This document shows, piece by piece, positions 39,647 to 48,578 of a DNA stretch of 64,000 bases (the stretch's first letter is position 1; every line of letters begins with the position of its first letter). A program made the position numbers and the translations under genes. The notes beneath the pieces were generated by a model. That model was not told the origin of the DNA. It was given only the letters and a program-made list of their open reading frames with translations, and made no database searches. This stretch comes from Verrucomicrobiota bacterium (GTDB lineage Bacteria > Verrucomicrobiota > Verrucomicrobiia > Opitutales > Opitutaceae), in NCBI GenBank assembly GCA_016871755.1, contig VHCJ01000002.1, forward strand, positions 1 to 64,000. The letters run 5' to 3'.

Positions 39647-40504
39647 ATGGTGCTTCGGATGGATCCATCGACTGATCGTTTCTGGTTCTGGCTGGCCGGA
39701 GCCTGCTATTTCGCGGGATTGGTGCTCGGCACGGCGGCGGTGCTGCGCCGCCGACCGCACTCCCGCGGCCTGATGAACGTCATCGTGGTGGTCGGCTACG
39801 TCCTGCACACCTACGCCCTTTACCTGCGGGGCGTCGAGGTCCGGGGCTGCCCGATCGGGAACCCATTCGAGATCTTCCAGTTCACGGCGTGGTCGGCGAC
39901 GAGCCTCTACCTCGTGGTGGGAACCACGTTCCGCATCAGCCTGCTTGGCTACTTCACGTCGATGCTGTCGGCGGCGCTCACGCTGCTCTCTCTCGCGATG
40001 CCCGCGTGGGATGCCACGCACCGCGTGAACATCTTCGGCGGCAACGCATGGATCGAGTTCCACGCCGCGCTTGCCCTCTTCAGCTACGGCGTCTTCGGCC
40101 TGCTCTCGCTCACGTCGATCCTCTTCCTCCTCCGGCACTTCTCGCTCAAGAACAAGCAGCTCGACGGGACGTTCGCCTTCCTTCCGTCCATCGTCGACCT
40201 CGACCAGATCGGCTACCGCCTCCTGATCACCGGGGTGGCCTTGCTCGCCACGTCGCTGCTCGTCGGCGCCTCGTGGTGGGTGCGCAATCCCGGCGCGGTG
40301 AACCCGTTCAAGATCGCCGTGACCGTCTCGATCTGGCTCGCCTATGCCACGGCGCTCGGCCTCCGCCTGCGCGGGCGCGTGCAGGGCAAGCGGCTGGCCA
40401 AGGTCTGCATCGCCCTCTTTGCCGCCGCGCTCCTCTCGCTCTCGTTGATCACGCCCCGCCGCCCGGCCACGGGTCCGGCCAGCGTCCCTTCATCCCAGCC
40501 GTGA
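39647..40504 (+). CDS. cytochrome c assembly / HemX-like membrane protein
   Basis: A 285 aa integral membrane protein with about eight hydrophobic segments. The order fits the CcsA/CcmC/HemX family: GACYFAGLVLGTAAVL, LMNVIVVVGYVLHTYALYL, a Trp-containing middle (AWSATSLYLVVGTTFRI), IEFHAALALFSYGVFGLLSL with the conserved His, and LLVGASWWVRNPGAVNPFKI. It overlaps hemA by GTGA, as hemX does in many genomes, so it probably modulates GluTR levels, although cytochrome c haem handling is equally possible. ATGs at 39647 and 39659 are both in frame. Confidence 0.82.
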   Translation: MVLRMDPSTDRFWFWLAGACYFAGLVLGTAAVLRRRPHSRGLMNVIVVVGYVLHTYALYLRGVEVRGCPIGNPFEIFQFTAWSATSLYLVVGTTFRISLLGYFTSMLSAALTLLSLAMPAWDATHRVNIFGGNAWIEFHAALALFSYGVFGLLSLTSILFLLRHFSLKNKQLDGTFAFLPSIVDLDQIGYRLLITGVALLATSLLVGASWWVRNPGAVNPFKIAVTVSIWLAYATALGLRLRGRVQGKRLAKVCIALFAAALLSLSLITPRRPATGPASVPSSQP

Positions 40505-41562
40505 GTTCGCCCGACGTTCCGCCGTCGCTGTTCGTCGTCGGCGCCAGTCATCAGACCACCCCGATCGAGCTGCGCGAGCAACTGGCCCTCACGCCGGAGA
40601 AACTCGCCCAGCTGCACGACGCCGCCAGCCGACTCGCCGGCCTGCGTGAGCTCGCGGTGGTGAACACGTGCAACCGCGTGGAATTCTACGGCGTGGCGAC
40701 CGATGCCGCCGCCGTCGCCGCGCTTGAGCAGGAGTTCTGCCGCCTGTCCGGCTTCGACCCCGCCACGTTCGCGACCATCCGCCGGATGGCCGATGGTTCG
40801 GACGTGATCCGCCACCTCGTGGCCGTCGCCAGCGGTCTTGAGTCGCAGATGCTCGGCGAGAACGAAATCTTCGGCCAGGTGAAGAGTGCGTACGAGGGGG
40901 CCCAGCAGCGGCGCAGCGTCGGTCCGGTGCTCAATCGGGTCTTCCAAAAGGCGTTCCAAGGCGCGAAGCACGTGCGGACGCAGACCGCCATCACGGTCGG
41001 CCAGGTGAGCGTCGCCAACGTCGCGGTGGAACTCGCCGGCACGATCTTCGGCGACCTGAGCGAGACCCGGGTCCTGCTCCTCGGAGCCGGCGACATCGGC
41101 GAGAAGACGGCCAAGGCCTTCCAGAGCCGGGGTGCCGGGTCGCTCACGGTCGCCAGCCGCACCCTCGCCCGCGCGCTCGAACTGGCCACCGAGTTCGGCG
41201 CGGTGGCGTTGCCGTTCGAGCAGGTCAGCCAGCGGCTGCACGAGTACGACATCCTGGTTTGTTCCACCGCCGCGCCGCACGCGGTGATCACCCACGCGGC
41301 GGTGGCGGCCGCGCTCCGCCGTCGGCCGTCGCACCCGCTCTTCTTCATCGATCTGGCGCTGCCCCGCGACGTCGAGCCCGAGGTCGCGACGCTGGAGAAC
41401 GCCTTCGTCTACAATCTCGACGATCTCGCGCGCATCGCCGAGCGGAACCGCGCCGCGCGCGAGGCCGAGGTCGCCCGCGCCCGCACGCTCGTCGGCGAGC
41501 GCGCGGAGGCGATCTGGCGGCAGGTCGCCCCGCAGGCCGGGGGACGGCTGGAGGCGCGCTGA
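40501..41562 (+). CDS. hemA: glutamyl-tRNA reductase, short form
   Basis: Reduces Glu-tRNA to glutamate-1-semialdehyde, the first committed step of the C5 haem route. The 353 aa protein has the catalytic domain with GASHQTTPIELREQL and the nucleophilic Cys in VVNTCNRVEFYG, then SGLESQMLGENEIFGQVKSA and the NADPH domain (VLLLGAGDIGEKTAKAF). The C-terminal dimerisation helix domain is short: family members are usually about 420 aa, and here the chain ends soon after DLALPRDVEPEVATLENAF. The GTG start overlaps the HemX-like stop (GTGA), indicating coupled translation. Confidence 0.93.
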   Translation: MSSPDVPPSLFVVGASHQTTPIELREQLALTPEKLAQLHDAASRLAGLRELAVVNTCNRVEFYGVATDAAAVAALEQEFCRLSGFDPATFATIRRMADGSDVIRHLVAVASGLESQMLGENEIFGQVKSAYEGAQQRRSVGPVLNRVFQKAFQGAKHVRTQTAITVGQVSVANVAVELAGTIFGDLSETRVLLLGAGDIGEKTAKAFQSRGAGSLTVASRTLARALELATEFGAVALPFEQVSQRLHEYDILVCSTAAPHAVITHAAVAAALRRRPSHPLFFIDLALPRDVEPEVATLENAFVYNLDDLARIAERNRAAREAEVARARTLVGERAEAIWRQVAPQAGGRLEAR

Positions 41563-41600
41563 CGCGCGTCCGTGCCGGCGTCGGCCGCGCGCCGTGCTCG

Positions 41601-42800
41601 CTAGCGGTCGAGGTGCCGCTGCACCCAGAGGGCGGCCCCGCGCTCCACCGGCGAGCGCAGGATGGCGCGCAGCCGTTCCGCCGTCTGCCGGGCGCGCGTG
41701 ATGCGTTCCGGATCGCGCGTGCAGCGACGCAGTTCCTCACCGAGCGGCGCGGCGGCCGCGGCCCCCTGGATGAACTCGGGATAGACCTCCTCGTTGAGCA
41801 GCAGGTTGGCGATCCCGAGGTAGGGAACCCGGAGGAGGCAGCGCCCGAGCAGGTAGGTCAGGGCGTTGGCACGGTAGACGATTGCGCCCGGGATGCCCGC
41901 GAGCGCGCAATGCAGCGACATCGTGCCGCTGGAGGTCAGCACGGCCGAGGCGGCGATCTCCCGGCCGGGCGGCACGAGGACAACCGATGCCGGGAGCTGC
42001 GCGGCGCGCAGCACGCTTTCGATCAACGGGCTGGGATGGAGCACCTGCGCCTGCGCGAGCCCCGAGGCCGCGAAGCCCGCCAGCAGCCGCGGGAAGATCC
42101 GCTGCACCGCCTGCCGCCGGCTGCCGGGCAGCAGGAGCACCGGCGCGGCGGGGTCGTAGCGGACCGGCGGGAGATAATCCGGAGCCAGAAAGGGGTGCCC
42201 CACGAACTCCACCGGGAGGCTCGTGTCCGCATAGCACGCTGGCTCGAACGAGAAGATCGTCGCCAACGCATCGAGGTCGCGCGCCATGGTGAAGCGTCGC
42301 CGGGCTTTCCACGCCCAGATTTGGGGCGAGATGTAGTACAGGAGCTTCACCCGGCCCCCACCCTTGGCGCTGATCCCACGCTCGCGAAGCCGGGCCGCGA
42401 GGCGGAGATTGAAGCCCGGGTAGTCGACCAGCAGCACCGCCCGGGGGCGGTGCCGCGCGATCCACTCCACCGTCTCGTCCAGCAGGGTCCGGAAATAACG
42501 GTAGTGCTTCAGCACCTCCACGACTCCGACCACCGAGGCGGCCGTCAAGTCATGCAGCAGTTCCGCCCCGGCCTCCCGCAGGGCCGGCCCGCCCAGCGCC
42601 GCCACCGTCGGCGGACGGACGCTGCGCCGCAGGTCGCGCACGAGGCGGGCCGCGTGCTCATCCCCGGAGTGCTCACCCGCGATGACGAGCAGGTCCGGGG
42701 CCTCGGCCGCCGGCGCCGGCAGCAGCGTCAGCGGAGCCCGCGACACCACCGGTCGGCGCGCCATGCGCAGGTCCTGCAGTTCCTGGCGAATCTGGCTCAC
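41601..42800 (-). CDS. lpxB: lipid-A-disaccharide synthase
   Basis: Joins UDP-2,3-diacylglucosamine and lipid X to the lipid A disaccharide at the inner membrane. The 399 aa GT19 enzyme has the signature VIAGEHSGDEHAARLVRDL, then VVGVVEVLKHYRYF, DYPGFNLRLAARLRE, and YYISPQIWAWKARR. The C-terminal EGV..HP-like region shows VEFVGHPFLAPDYL. The start could be GTG at 42800, used here, or the ATG at 42764 (MARRPVVS), which has a GCAGGAC sequence upstream. It is the last gene of a minus-strand operon with lysS, lolC/E, lolD and a Gfo/Idh gene. Confidence 0.93.
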   Translation of the reverse strand: MSQIRQELQDLRMARRPVVSRAPLTLLPAPAAEAPDLLVIAGEHSGDEHAARLVRDLRRSVRPPTVAALGGPALREAGAELLHDLTAASVVGVVEVLKHYRYFRTLLDETVEWIARHRPRAVLLVDYPGFNLRLAARLRERGISAKGGGRVKLLYYISPQIWAWKARRRFTMARDLDALATIFSFEPACYADTSLPVEFVGHPFLAPDYLPPVRYDPAAPVLLLPGSRRQAVQRIFPRLLAGFAASGLAQAQVLHPSPLIESVLRAAQLPASVVLVPPGREIAASAVLTSSGTMSLHCALAGIPGAIVYRANALTYLLGRCLLRVPYLGIANLLLNEEVYPEFIQGAAAAAPLGEELRRCTRDPERITRARQTAERLRAILRSPVERGAALWVQRHLDR

Positions 42801-42818
42801 GGCGGCGGGACGATACCC

Positions 42819-43808
42819 TCAGGACCGACGCGCCCCGGCCCGGATCTGCTCGGTGATGAGGATCGCCAGTTCCAGCGCCGACTTGGCCAGTTCCCCGGTC
42901 ACCTTCGGCTGCCGAGCCCGGCCCACGCTCTCCACGAAGTGGGCCAGTTCCAGCGCGAGCGGCTCCCCCTTCTCGAGCGGCACCGGCTCGAGGGGCACGG
43001 CCGAAAGGTCACCCGGCTTCACGGCGCCGGCGATGACCTTCTGCGCGTACTCCAGCATGCCGGCCCGCTTCACGAGGTGGCCGGACTGGTTCATGAAGTC
43101 GAACGAGAGGTAGCCGGATCCCTGGAAGATCCGGATCTCGCGCACCTTCTTCAGGCTCATGCGGCTGGCGCTGAGGTTGGCGACGCAGCCGTTCGCGAAT
43201 TGCAGCCGCGCGTTCGCGATGTCCTCGGTGCGCGAGAGCACGCTCACGCCCACGCTGTCGATCCGTTCGATCGGTGACTTGACCAGTTCGAGGACGATCC
43301 CGATGTCGTGAATCATCAGGTCCAGCACCACGCCGACCTCCGTGCCGCGGGGCGTGAAGGGGGCGAGGCGTTCGGCGGTGATGAAACGCGGATCGCTGAC
43401 CTCCTGCTCAAGGAAGCTCATCACCGGATTGAAGTGCTCGATGTGCCCGACCTGCACGAGCACGCCGGCGGCCCGGGCGGCTGCCAGCACCCGCTCCGCC
43501 TCCTCAAGCGTGGCGGTGATCGGCTTCTCGATCAGCAGATGACATCCACCCGCCAGCAGCGGCAGGGCGACCTCCGCATGGCGGTCGGTCGGCACCACCA
43601 CCGACACCGCATCGCACTCGGCCGCCATCTCCTCAAGTGTCGCGAAGCGGCGGGCCCCGAAGCGCGCCGCGATCTCCGCCGCCCGGGCGTCGCTGGCCTC
43701 GAAGAAGCCCGCGAAGTCGACGCCGGGAAGGCTCTGGTAGATGCGCACGTGGTGCTGCCCGAGCGAGCCCACGCCCGCGACGCCGCAACGAAGAACGGGA
43801 TTAGCCAT
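42819..43808 (-). CDS. Gfo/Idh/MocA family oxidoreductase in the lipid A/lol operon
   Basis: A 329 aa NAD(P)-dependent oxidoreductase. Rossmann loop VAGVGSLGQHHVRIY, Glu-Lys-Pro in LLIEKPITATLEEAERVLAA, and the substrate helix VVLDLMIHDIGIVLELV with the conserved Asp and His. GGAAGG lies about 11 bases before the ATG at 43808. It overlaps the lolD stop by 8 bases and is 18 bases from lpxB, so it is translated with envelope genes. Its substrate may be a nucleotide sugar precursor of lipopolysaccharide; this is inferred only from position. Confidence 0.88.
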   Translation of the reverse strand: MANPVLRCGVAGVGSLGQHHVRIYQSLPGVDFAGFFEASDARAAEIAARFGARRFATLEEMAAECDAVSVVVPTDRHAEVALPLLAGGCHLLIEKPITATLEEAERVLAAARAAGVLVQVGHIEHFNPVMSFLEQEVSDPRFITAERLAPFTPRGTEVGVVLDLMIHDIGIVLELVKSPIERIDSVGVSVLSRTEDIANARLQFANGCVANLSASRMSLKKVREIRIFQGSGYLSFDFMNQSGHLVKRAGMLEYAQKVIAGAVKPGDLSAVPLEPVPLEKGEPLALELAHFVESVGRARQPKVTGELAKSALELAILITEQIRAGARRS

Positions 43809-44481
43809 GGTGCAGGATTCCTTCCGAGAGAGTGAGATGACGGGACGTCCGCGCGGCATGCGCCGGATTGTGAGTCACGAGGATAAGCGCCGTGCGGGTC
43901 TCCGCAACCAACTCCAAGAGCAGGGTGATGACCGCCTCGCCGGTCCGCTCGTCGAGATTGCCCGTGGGTTCATCCGCCAGCACGAGGCTGGGCTGGTTCA
44001 TCAACGCGCGCGCCACCGCCACGCGCTGCCGCTCGCCCCCCGACAACTGCGAGGGCAGGTGACGCGCCCGCTCGCCCAAGCCCACCCGGGCCAGCAGGTC
44101 CGCGGCGCGGCGCCGGGCGGCGGCATCCACCCGACCGCCGATCCGCCTGGGGAGCAGTACGTTGTCCTCGGCCGTCAACTCGGGCACGAGGTGGAAGCTC
44201 TGGAAGATCATCCCGAGAAACCGATTCCGAATCGCGGTGCACCGCGCCGCATCGATCCGGTCGCCGTTCCATCGCAGTTCGCCCGCGTCCGGGGCATCCA
44301 GCCCGGCAAGGAGATGCAGGAGCGTCGACTTTCCCGCCCCCGACTCGCCCCGGATCGACACGCTCTCCCCGGCCCGCAGCAGGAGGTCCACGCCGCGCAG
44401 GACCGCGATGCGCCGGTCGCCGCTGGCGTAGGTCTTGGTCAGGCCCGCGGCCTGCAGCACCGGTGGCGTCGGTTCACTCAC
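43801..44481 (-). CDS. lolD: lipoprotein-releasing system ATP-binding protein
   Basis: The ATPase of the Lol exporter that releases outer-membrane lipoproteins from the inner membrane. The 226 aa protein has Walker A IRGESGAGKSTLLHLL, signature LSGGERQRVAVARALMNQP, Walker B SLVLADEPTGNLDE and switch His in LVTHNPAHAA. The first strand and AGLTKTYASGDRRIAVLRGV match LolD/MacB-type ATPases, which bind a FtsX-like permease, as found next door. The start is GTG at 44481, overlapping the upstream permease stop by 8 bases. Confidence 0.92.
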   Translation of the reverse strand: MSEPTPPVLQAAGLTKTYASGDRRIAVLRGVDLLLRAGESVSIRGESGAGKSTLLHLLAGLDAPDAGELRWNGDRIDAARCTAIRNRFLGMIFQSFHLVPELTAEDNVLLPRRIGGRVDAAARRRAADLLARVGLGERARHLPSQLSGGERQRVAVARALMNQPSLVLADEPTGNLDERTGEAVITLLLELVAETRTALILVTHNPAHAARTSRHLTLSEGILHHG

Positions 44482-45706
44482 TGCGGAAGGCCTCCACCGG
44501 ACGCAGCCGGGCCGCCCGCCACGCCGGGACCAGTCCGGCGAGAAACGAAATCGCGAGGGTCAGCACGACCACCGTCGCGACGTCTCCGGGCACGGTGTGC
44601 GCCGGCAGGTTGGAAAACTGGTAGAAGCGCCGCAGCTCGTCCTCCCGCTGCGTGAGCCGGGCGATCAGCATCACGGCATCGTTGCGCACCGCGAGCGCGG
44701 CGAAGCCGAGGCCCAGCCCCACCAGCGTGCCGAAACATCCGATCAGGATGCCCTGCGCGCAGAAGCAGGCCGCCACCCCCCGCGACGAGGCCCCGAGCGC
44801 TCCCAGCAGGCCGATCTCGCGGGTCTTGCGCACCACGGAGATCAAGAGGGAACTCATGACGGAAAACGCCGCCACGATCACGATGAAGAGGAGGAGGAAG
44901 AAGATCATGCCCTTCTCCAGGTTCAGCACCCAGAGGAATTCCTCGAAACTGTCCATCCATGAGAACGCCTGCAGCCCGGCGGGAAGTCCACCCGCGTTCA
45001 GCCGGCGCGCCAACTCGTCCTCCCCGACCCCGGGCCGGGCGCGGACGTTGACGCCGTGCACCGCCGACCCAAGCCCGTAAAGATCCTGCACGAGGCGCAG
45101 CGTGCCGTACAGCATGCTGCTGTCCAGTTGCTGGTGACCGATCTCGACGAGGCCCACAACCCGAACCTCCCGCGGCAGGAAAACTTCGTCACTTCGCAGC
45201 CGTTCGATGATCAGCGGGGAGTAGACCTCCAGCGTGTCGCCAATCGTCACGCCGAGCGAACGGGCCAGCTCCGAGCTCACCAGCACCGAATCATCGTCGA
45301 GTTCCTCCAGCGTTCCGAGCCGGACGTACGCCGCGAGGTCCACCACGCCCCCGACCGTGTCGAGATGAAGGCCGCGGATGGCAGGATAGGCCGGCCGGCC
45401 GTTTGCCATCACCATGACGACGCCGGAGGCGAAGGGGGTCGCCGCCTCCACTCCCGGGACGCGACGGACCTGCTGCAACACAGCCGCAGGATCATCGATC
45501 AGGCCGCGGGCCTTGACCTGCACTTCGCCCTCCGTCTCCACGATCATGCGACGGATCTCGTAGCCGAATCCGCCCATCACGCTCGTCACCACGATGAGCA
45601 ACGCGACGCCCAACGCCACGCCGAGAACGGAGATGGCGGTGAAGAAGGGGAAACGCCGGCCCGCCGGGAAGAGCTGCTTCAGGGCGAGATGGACGTACCA
45701 GGGCAT
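44474..45706 (-). CDS. lipoprotein-releasing ABC transporter permease, LolC/LolE family
   Basis: A 410 aa permease with the four-helix LolC/E layout: an N-terminal helix (PFFTAISVLGVALGVALLIV, then VTSVMGGFGYEIRR), a large periplasmic domain (about residues 45-260), and three C-terminal helices beginning LEKGMIFFLLLFIVIVAAFS. RKTREIGLLGALGASSRGVA is the conserved cytoplasmic coupling segment. The C-terminal VPAWRAARLRPVEAFRSE is the family end signature. Only one permease is encoded, as in many bacteria where one LolF-type protein replaces LolC and LolE. The ATG at 45706 starts MPWYVHLALKQLF. lysS ends 11 bases upstream. Confidence 0.92.
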   Translation of the reverse strand: MPWYVHLALKQLFPAGRRFPFFTAISVLGVALGVALLIVVTSVMGGFGYEIRRMIVETEGEVQVKARGLIDDPAAVLQQVRRVPGVEAATPFASGVVMVMANGRPAYPAIRGLHLDTVGGVVDLAAYVRLGTLEELDDDSVLVSSELARSLGVTIGDTLEVYSPLIIERLRSDEVFLPREVRVVGLVEIGHQQLDSSMLYGTLRLVQDLYGLGSAVHGVNVRARPGVGEDELARRLNAGGLPAGLQAFSWMDSFEEFLWVLNLEKGMIFFLLLFIVIVAAFSVMSSLLISVVRKTREIGLLGALGASSRGVAACFCAQGILIGCFGTLVGLGLGFAALAVRNDAVMLIARLTQREDELRRFYQFSNLPAHTVPGDVATVVVLTLAISFLAGLVPAWRAARLRPVEAFRSE

Positions 45707-45717
45707 GGCGGCGGCGC

Positions 45718-47208
45718 TCAGGGCGCCGGAGTGGTCCGCAACTGCGGGAAGAGAATCACGTCCCGGATGCTCTCGGCGCCCGTGAGCAGGATGCACAGGC
45801 GGTCAATGCCGATGCCCATCCCGCCCGCGGGGGGCATGCCGTGCTCCAAGGCGAAAAGGAAGTCCTGATCCACGTTCTGCTGCTCGCCACCCGCCTGGGC
45901 CTCGAACATGCGGCGCTGTTCCTGCGGATCGTTCTGCTCGCTGTACGCCGGCGCGATCTCCATGCCGCCAATCGTCAGCTCGAACACATCGAGAACCGTG
46001 GGATCCTCGCGGTTCAGCTTGGCGAGCGGGCACAGCTCCCTCGGCAGGTGCGTCACGAAGGTCGGCTGGATCAGCCCGGGCTCGATCCGCTTCGAGAAGA
46101 TTTCGTTGGTGATCTCGAAGTCCTCCCACGAGGGGTCGACCTTCAGGCCGAGCGCCTCGACGGCCGTGATCTTCTCCGCCTTCGTCCGCTTGAACCAGTC
46201 CGCGTCCCCCGTCGCCTCGCGGATCAGGTCGCGGTACGGCACCTCGCGCCACTCGCCGGCGAATTCAATGTCCTGCCCGCTCGCCGCATGACGGATGCGG
46301 GTGGTGCCGAGCACGGTCTGGCAGATGGAAAGCAGGAGTTCGCGCACGAGCACCATCATCCCGCGGTAGTCCGAGTACGCCTGGTACACCTCCAGCATCG
46401 TGAACTCCGGATTGTGGCGCCGCGAAATGCCTTCGTTGCGGAAGTTGCGGCCGATCTCGAACACGCGGTCAATGCCGCCGACGAGCAGGCGCTTCAAGTA
46501 GAGCTCCAGGGAGATGCGGAGCACGAAGTCCATCCCAAGGGCGTTGTGATGGGTCGTGAACGGACGCGCCGCCGCGCCGCCGGCCACCGACTGCAGGACC
46601 GGGGTCTCGACCTCGATGAACTGGCGGTCCTCGAGGAAACGCCGGATGTGCGACACGATCCGCGAACGCTGGAGCAGGCGCGTCCGCGACTCCGGGTTCA
46701 CGATCAGGTCGAGGTAACGCTGCCGGTACACCTGCTCCGGATCGCTCAGCCCGTGCCACTTCTCGGGCAGCGGGCGCAGCGCCTTGGCGAGAAGGACATA
46801 GCGGTCGACCCGCACCGTGACCTCGCCGGTCCGTGTCTTGAAAAGCGTGCCCTCGGCCCCGACGATGTCCCCGAGGTCGAGTTTCTTGAAGGCGGCGTAG
46901 GCCTCATCGCCCACGAGATCCTTCTTCACGTAGAGCTGCAGCGGGCCCTCCGCGCCGCCACCCTGCTGGTCGAAGATCTTGACGAACTGACTCTTGCCCA
47001 TGTCACGGATCACGACGAGGCGTCCGGCCACCGCCACCTTCACCGCATAGTCCTGACCATCGACATAGGCGCGGCGGGCGGCGTCGGAGAAATGGGTGGT
47101 CGTGAACGCCGCACGGAAGGGATCAAGGCCGGCGGCGCGCAGTTCCGCCAACTTGGACAGCCGCACGGCATGTTGGTCGTGGGAGATGTCAAGCGGTTGG
47201 TCGCTCAT
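45718..47208 (-). CDS. lysS: lysyl-tRNA synthetase, class II
   Basis: Charges tRNA-Lys. The 496 aa class IIb enzyme has the OB-fold anticodon domain (VAVAGRLVVIRDMGKSQFVK), motif 2 (FEIGRNFRNEGISRRHNPEF then TMLEVYQAYSDYRGM) and motif 3 (PPAGGMGIGIDRLCILLTGA). The N-terminus (QHAVRLSKLAELRAAGLDPF) is as expected for the family. The ATG at 47208 is preferred; a GTG/TTG extension adds a non-homologous peptide. It is the first gene of the lysS-lolC/E-lolD-Gfo/Idh-lpxB operon and is divergent from the MgtC-family gene. Confidence 0.95.
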   Translation of the reverse strand: MSDQPLDISHDQHAVRLSKLAELRAAGLDPFRAAFTTTHFSDAARRAYVDGQDYAVKVAVAGRLVVIRDMGKSQFVKIFDQQGGGAEGPLQLYVKKDLVGDEAYAAFKKLDLGDIVGAEGTLFKTRTGEVTVRVDRYVLLAKALRPLPEKWHGLSDPEQVYRQRYLDLIVNPESRTRLLQRSRIVSHIRRFLEDRQFIEVETPVLQSVAGGAAARPFTTHHNALGMDFVLRISLELYLKRLLVGGIDRVFEIGRNFRNEGISRRHNPEFTMLEVYQAYSDYRGMMVLVRELLLSICQTVLGTTRIRHAASGQDIEFAGEWREVPYRDLIREATGDADWFKRTKAEKITAVEALGLKVDPSWEDFEITNEIFSKRIEPGLIQPTFVTHLPRELCPLAKLNREDPTVLDVFELTIGGMEIAPAYSEQNDPQEQRRMFEAQAGGEQQNVDQDFLFALEHGMPPAGGMGIGIDRLCILLTGAESIRDVILFPQLRTTPAP

Positions 47209-47303
47209 GGTTGAATCCGGCACGATGTCCACCCCCGCCGCCGCCGGCAAACCGATTCTCGGACCTCCTTGCCGTGCGGCGCCCGACCGCCCATGCTCCG
47301 GGC

Positions 47304-48578
47304 ATGGACACGGTGGCCGTCACGGCCGGCATGGAAAAGCTGCTCCCCGGAATCCTCACGAGCGCAAGCCTCGGCGCGCTGATCGGGCTGATCCGGCAAT
47401 GGAGCGACTTGTCCGATGATCCGGCGAGCCGGGACGACTTCGGCGGTGTCCGCACCTACACGCTCTGGGCGATGGTCGGCTGCATCGCCGCCCACGCCTC
47501 CGCCGCGCTGAGTCCGCTGCTGCTCCCCGTCGCCCTCGCCGCCCTCGCGCTCCAGCAGGTCGTGGCGCGCCAGGCCGGTCAGCCGGCGGGCAACACGCGC
47601 TTCGCCGCCTTCGTCGTCACCGTGCTGGTGGGCGCCCTCGTCGCGTGGAACGAGCGCCAGGCGGCGGTCTTGGTCGCCGGCCTCGCCATGGTGATCCTCG
47701 CGTCGAAGAAACCGCTGCACGACTGGACGCGCCGCTTCACGGAGCAGGACATCCGGGCGACGCTGCAGTTCGTCGCGATCACCGGGGTGGTCCTGCCGCT
47801 CGTTCCCGACCGTACCTTCGGTCCGTGGGGCGGGTTCAATCCGTATGCGACCTGGATGATGGTGATCCTGATCTCCGGCCTCGGGTTCGTCGGCTATGTC
47901 GCGATGCGGATCCTGGGGGCGCGCGCCGGCCTGCTCGTCACCAGCCTGCTGGGCGGTCTGGCCTCGAGCACGGCCACCACGCTCGCGTTCAGCCGTCGCA
48001 GCCGCGAGGCGCCCGAGTGGTCCGCGCACTTCGCCTTCGCGGTCGTCGCGGCATGCACGGTGATGGTGCCGCGCGTCGCGCTCGCGATCGCCGTCGTCTC
48101 GCCCGCCCTCGCACTCCGCCTGGCGCCGACCCTCGCGGCCCTGATCATCCCGGCGCTGCTCTACGGCGTCATCTGGTGGCGCCGGCGGGCCGGGACGCCC
48201 GCCCCGTCCGAACTCCCGCTGCACAATCCGCTCGGGCTCGGCACCTCGATCAAGTTCGCCCTCCTCTACGCCGTGATCGCGTTCCTGATCAAGGCGGTGA
48301 TCGCGCTCGAGTGGAACGCCGGGCTCCTGCCCCTCAGCTTCGCCTCGGGCCTCACCGACATGGACGCGATCTCCCTGTCGCTGGCCAACAGCCGGGAGGC
48401 CGGATCGGTGGCGCTGGAGACCGCCGCGCTCGCCGTGACCCTCGCGGCGGTGGCCAACACGCTGATGAAGGCCGCCCTGGCGCTGACCCTCGGTTCTCCG
48501 GGGATGCGCCGGCCGGTGGTAACCGTCTTGGGTTTAACCGCCGCGGTCGGCATCGCCGCCGCGTGGCTGCAGCCCTAG
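47304..48578 (+). CDS. MgtC/SapB family membrane protein with DUF4010
   Basis: A 424 aa polytopic membrane protein. The N-terminal third matches the MgtC fold (SLGALIGLIRQWSDLSDDPA, DDFGGVRTYTLWAMVGCIAA), and the remainder fits DUF4010: FVAITGVVLPLVPDRTFGPW, GLLVTSLLGGLASSTATTLA, SLANSREAGSVALETAALAV. About ten or more hydrophobic segments are present. The role in transport or pH/ion homeostasis is not established for this branch. The stop is directly abutted by the thrC stop on the other strand (48578/48579), so the two are convergent with no spacer. ATGs at 47304 and 47331 are both in frame. Confidence 0.86.
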   Translation: MDTVAVTAGMEKLLPGILTSASLGALIGLIRQWSDLSDDPASRDDFGGVRTYTLWAMVGCIAAHASAALSPLLLPVALAALALQQVVARQAGQPAGNTRFAAFVVTVLVGALVAWNERQAAVLVAGLAMVILASKKPLHDWTRRFTEQDIRATLQFVAITGVVLPLVPDRTFGPWGGFNPYATWMMVILISGLGFVGYVAMRILGARAGLLVTSLLGGLASSTATTLAFSRRSREAPEWSAHFAFAVVAACTVMVPRVALAIAVVSPALALRLAPTLAALIIPALLYGVIWWRRRAGTPAPSELPLHNPLGLGTSIKFALLYAVIAFLIKAVIALEWNAGLLPLSFASGLTDMDAISLSLANSREAGSVALETAALAVTLAAVANTLMKAALALTLGSPGMRRPVVTVLGLTAAVGIAAAWLQP

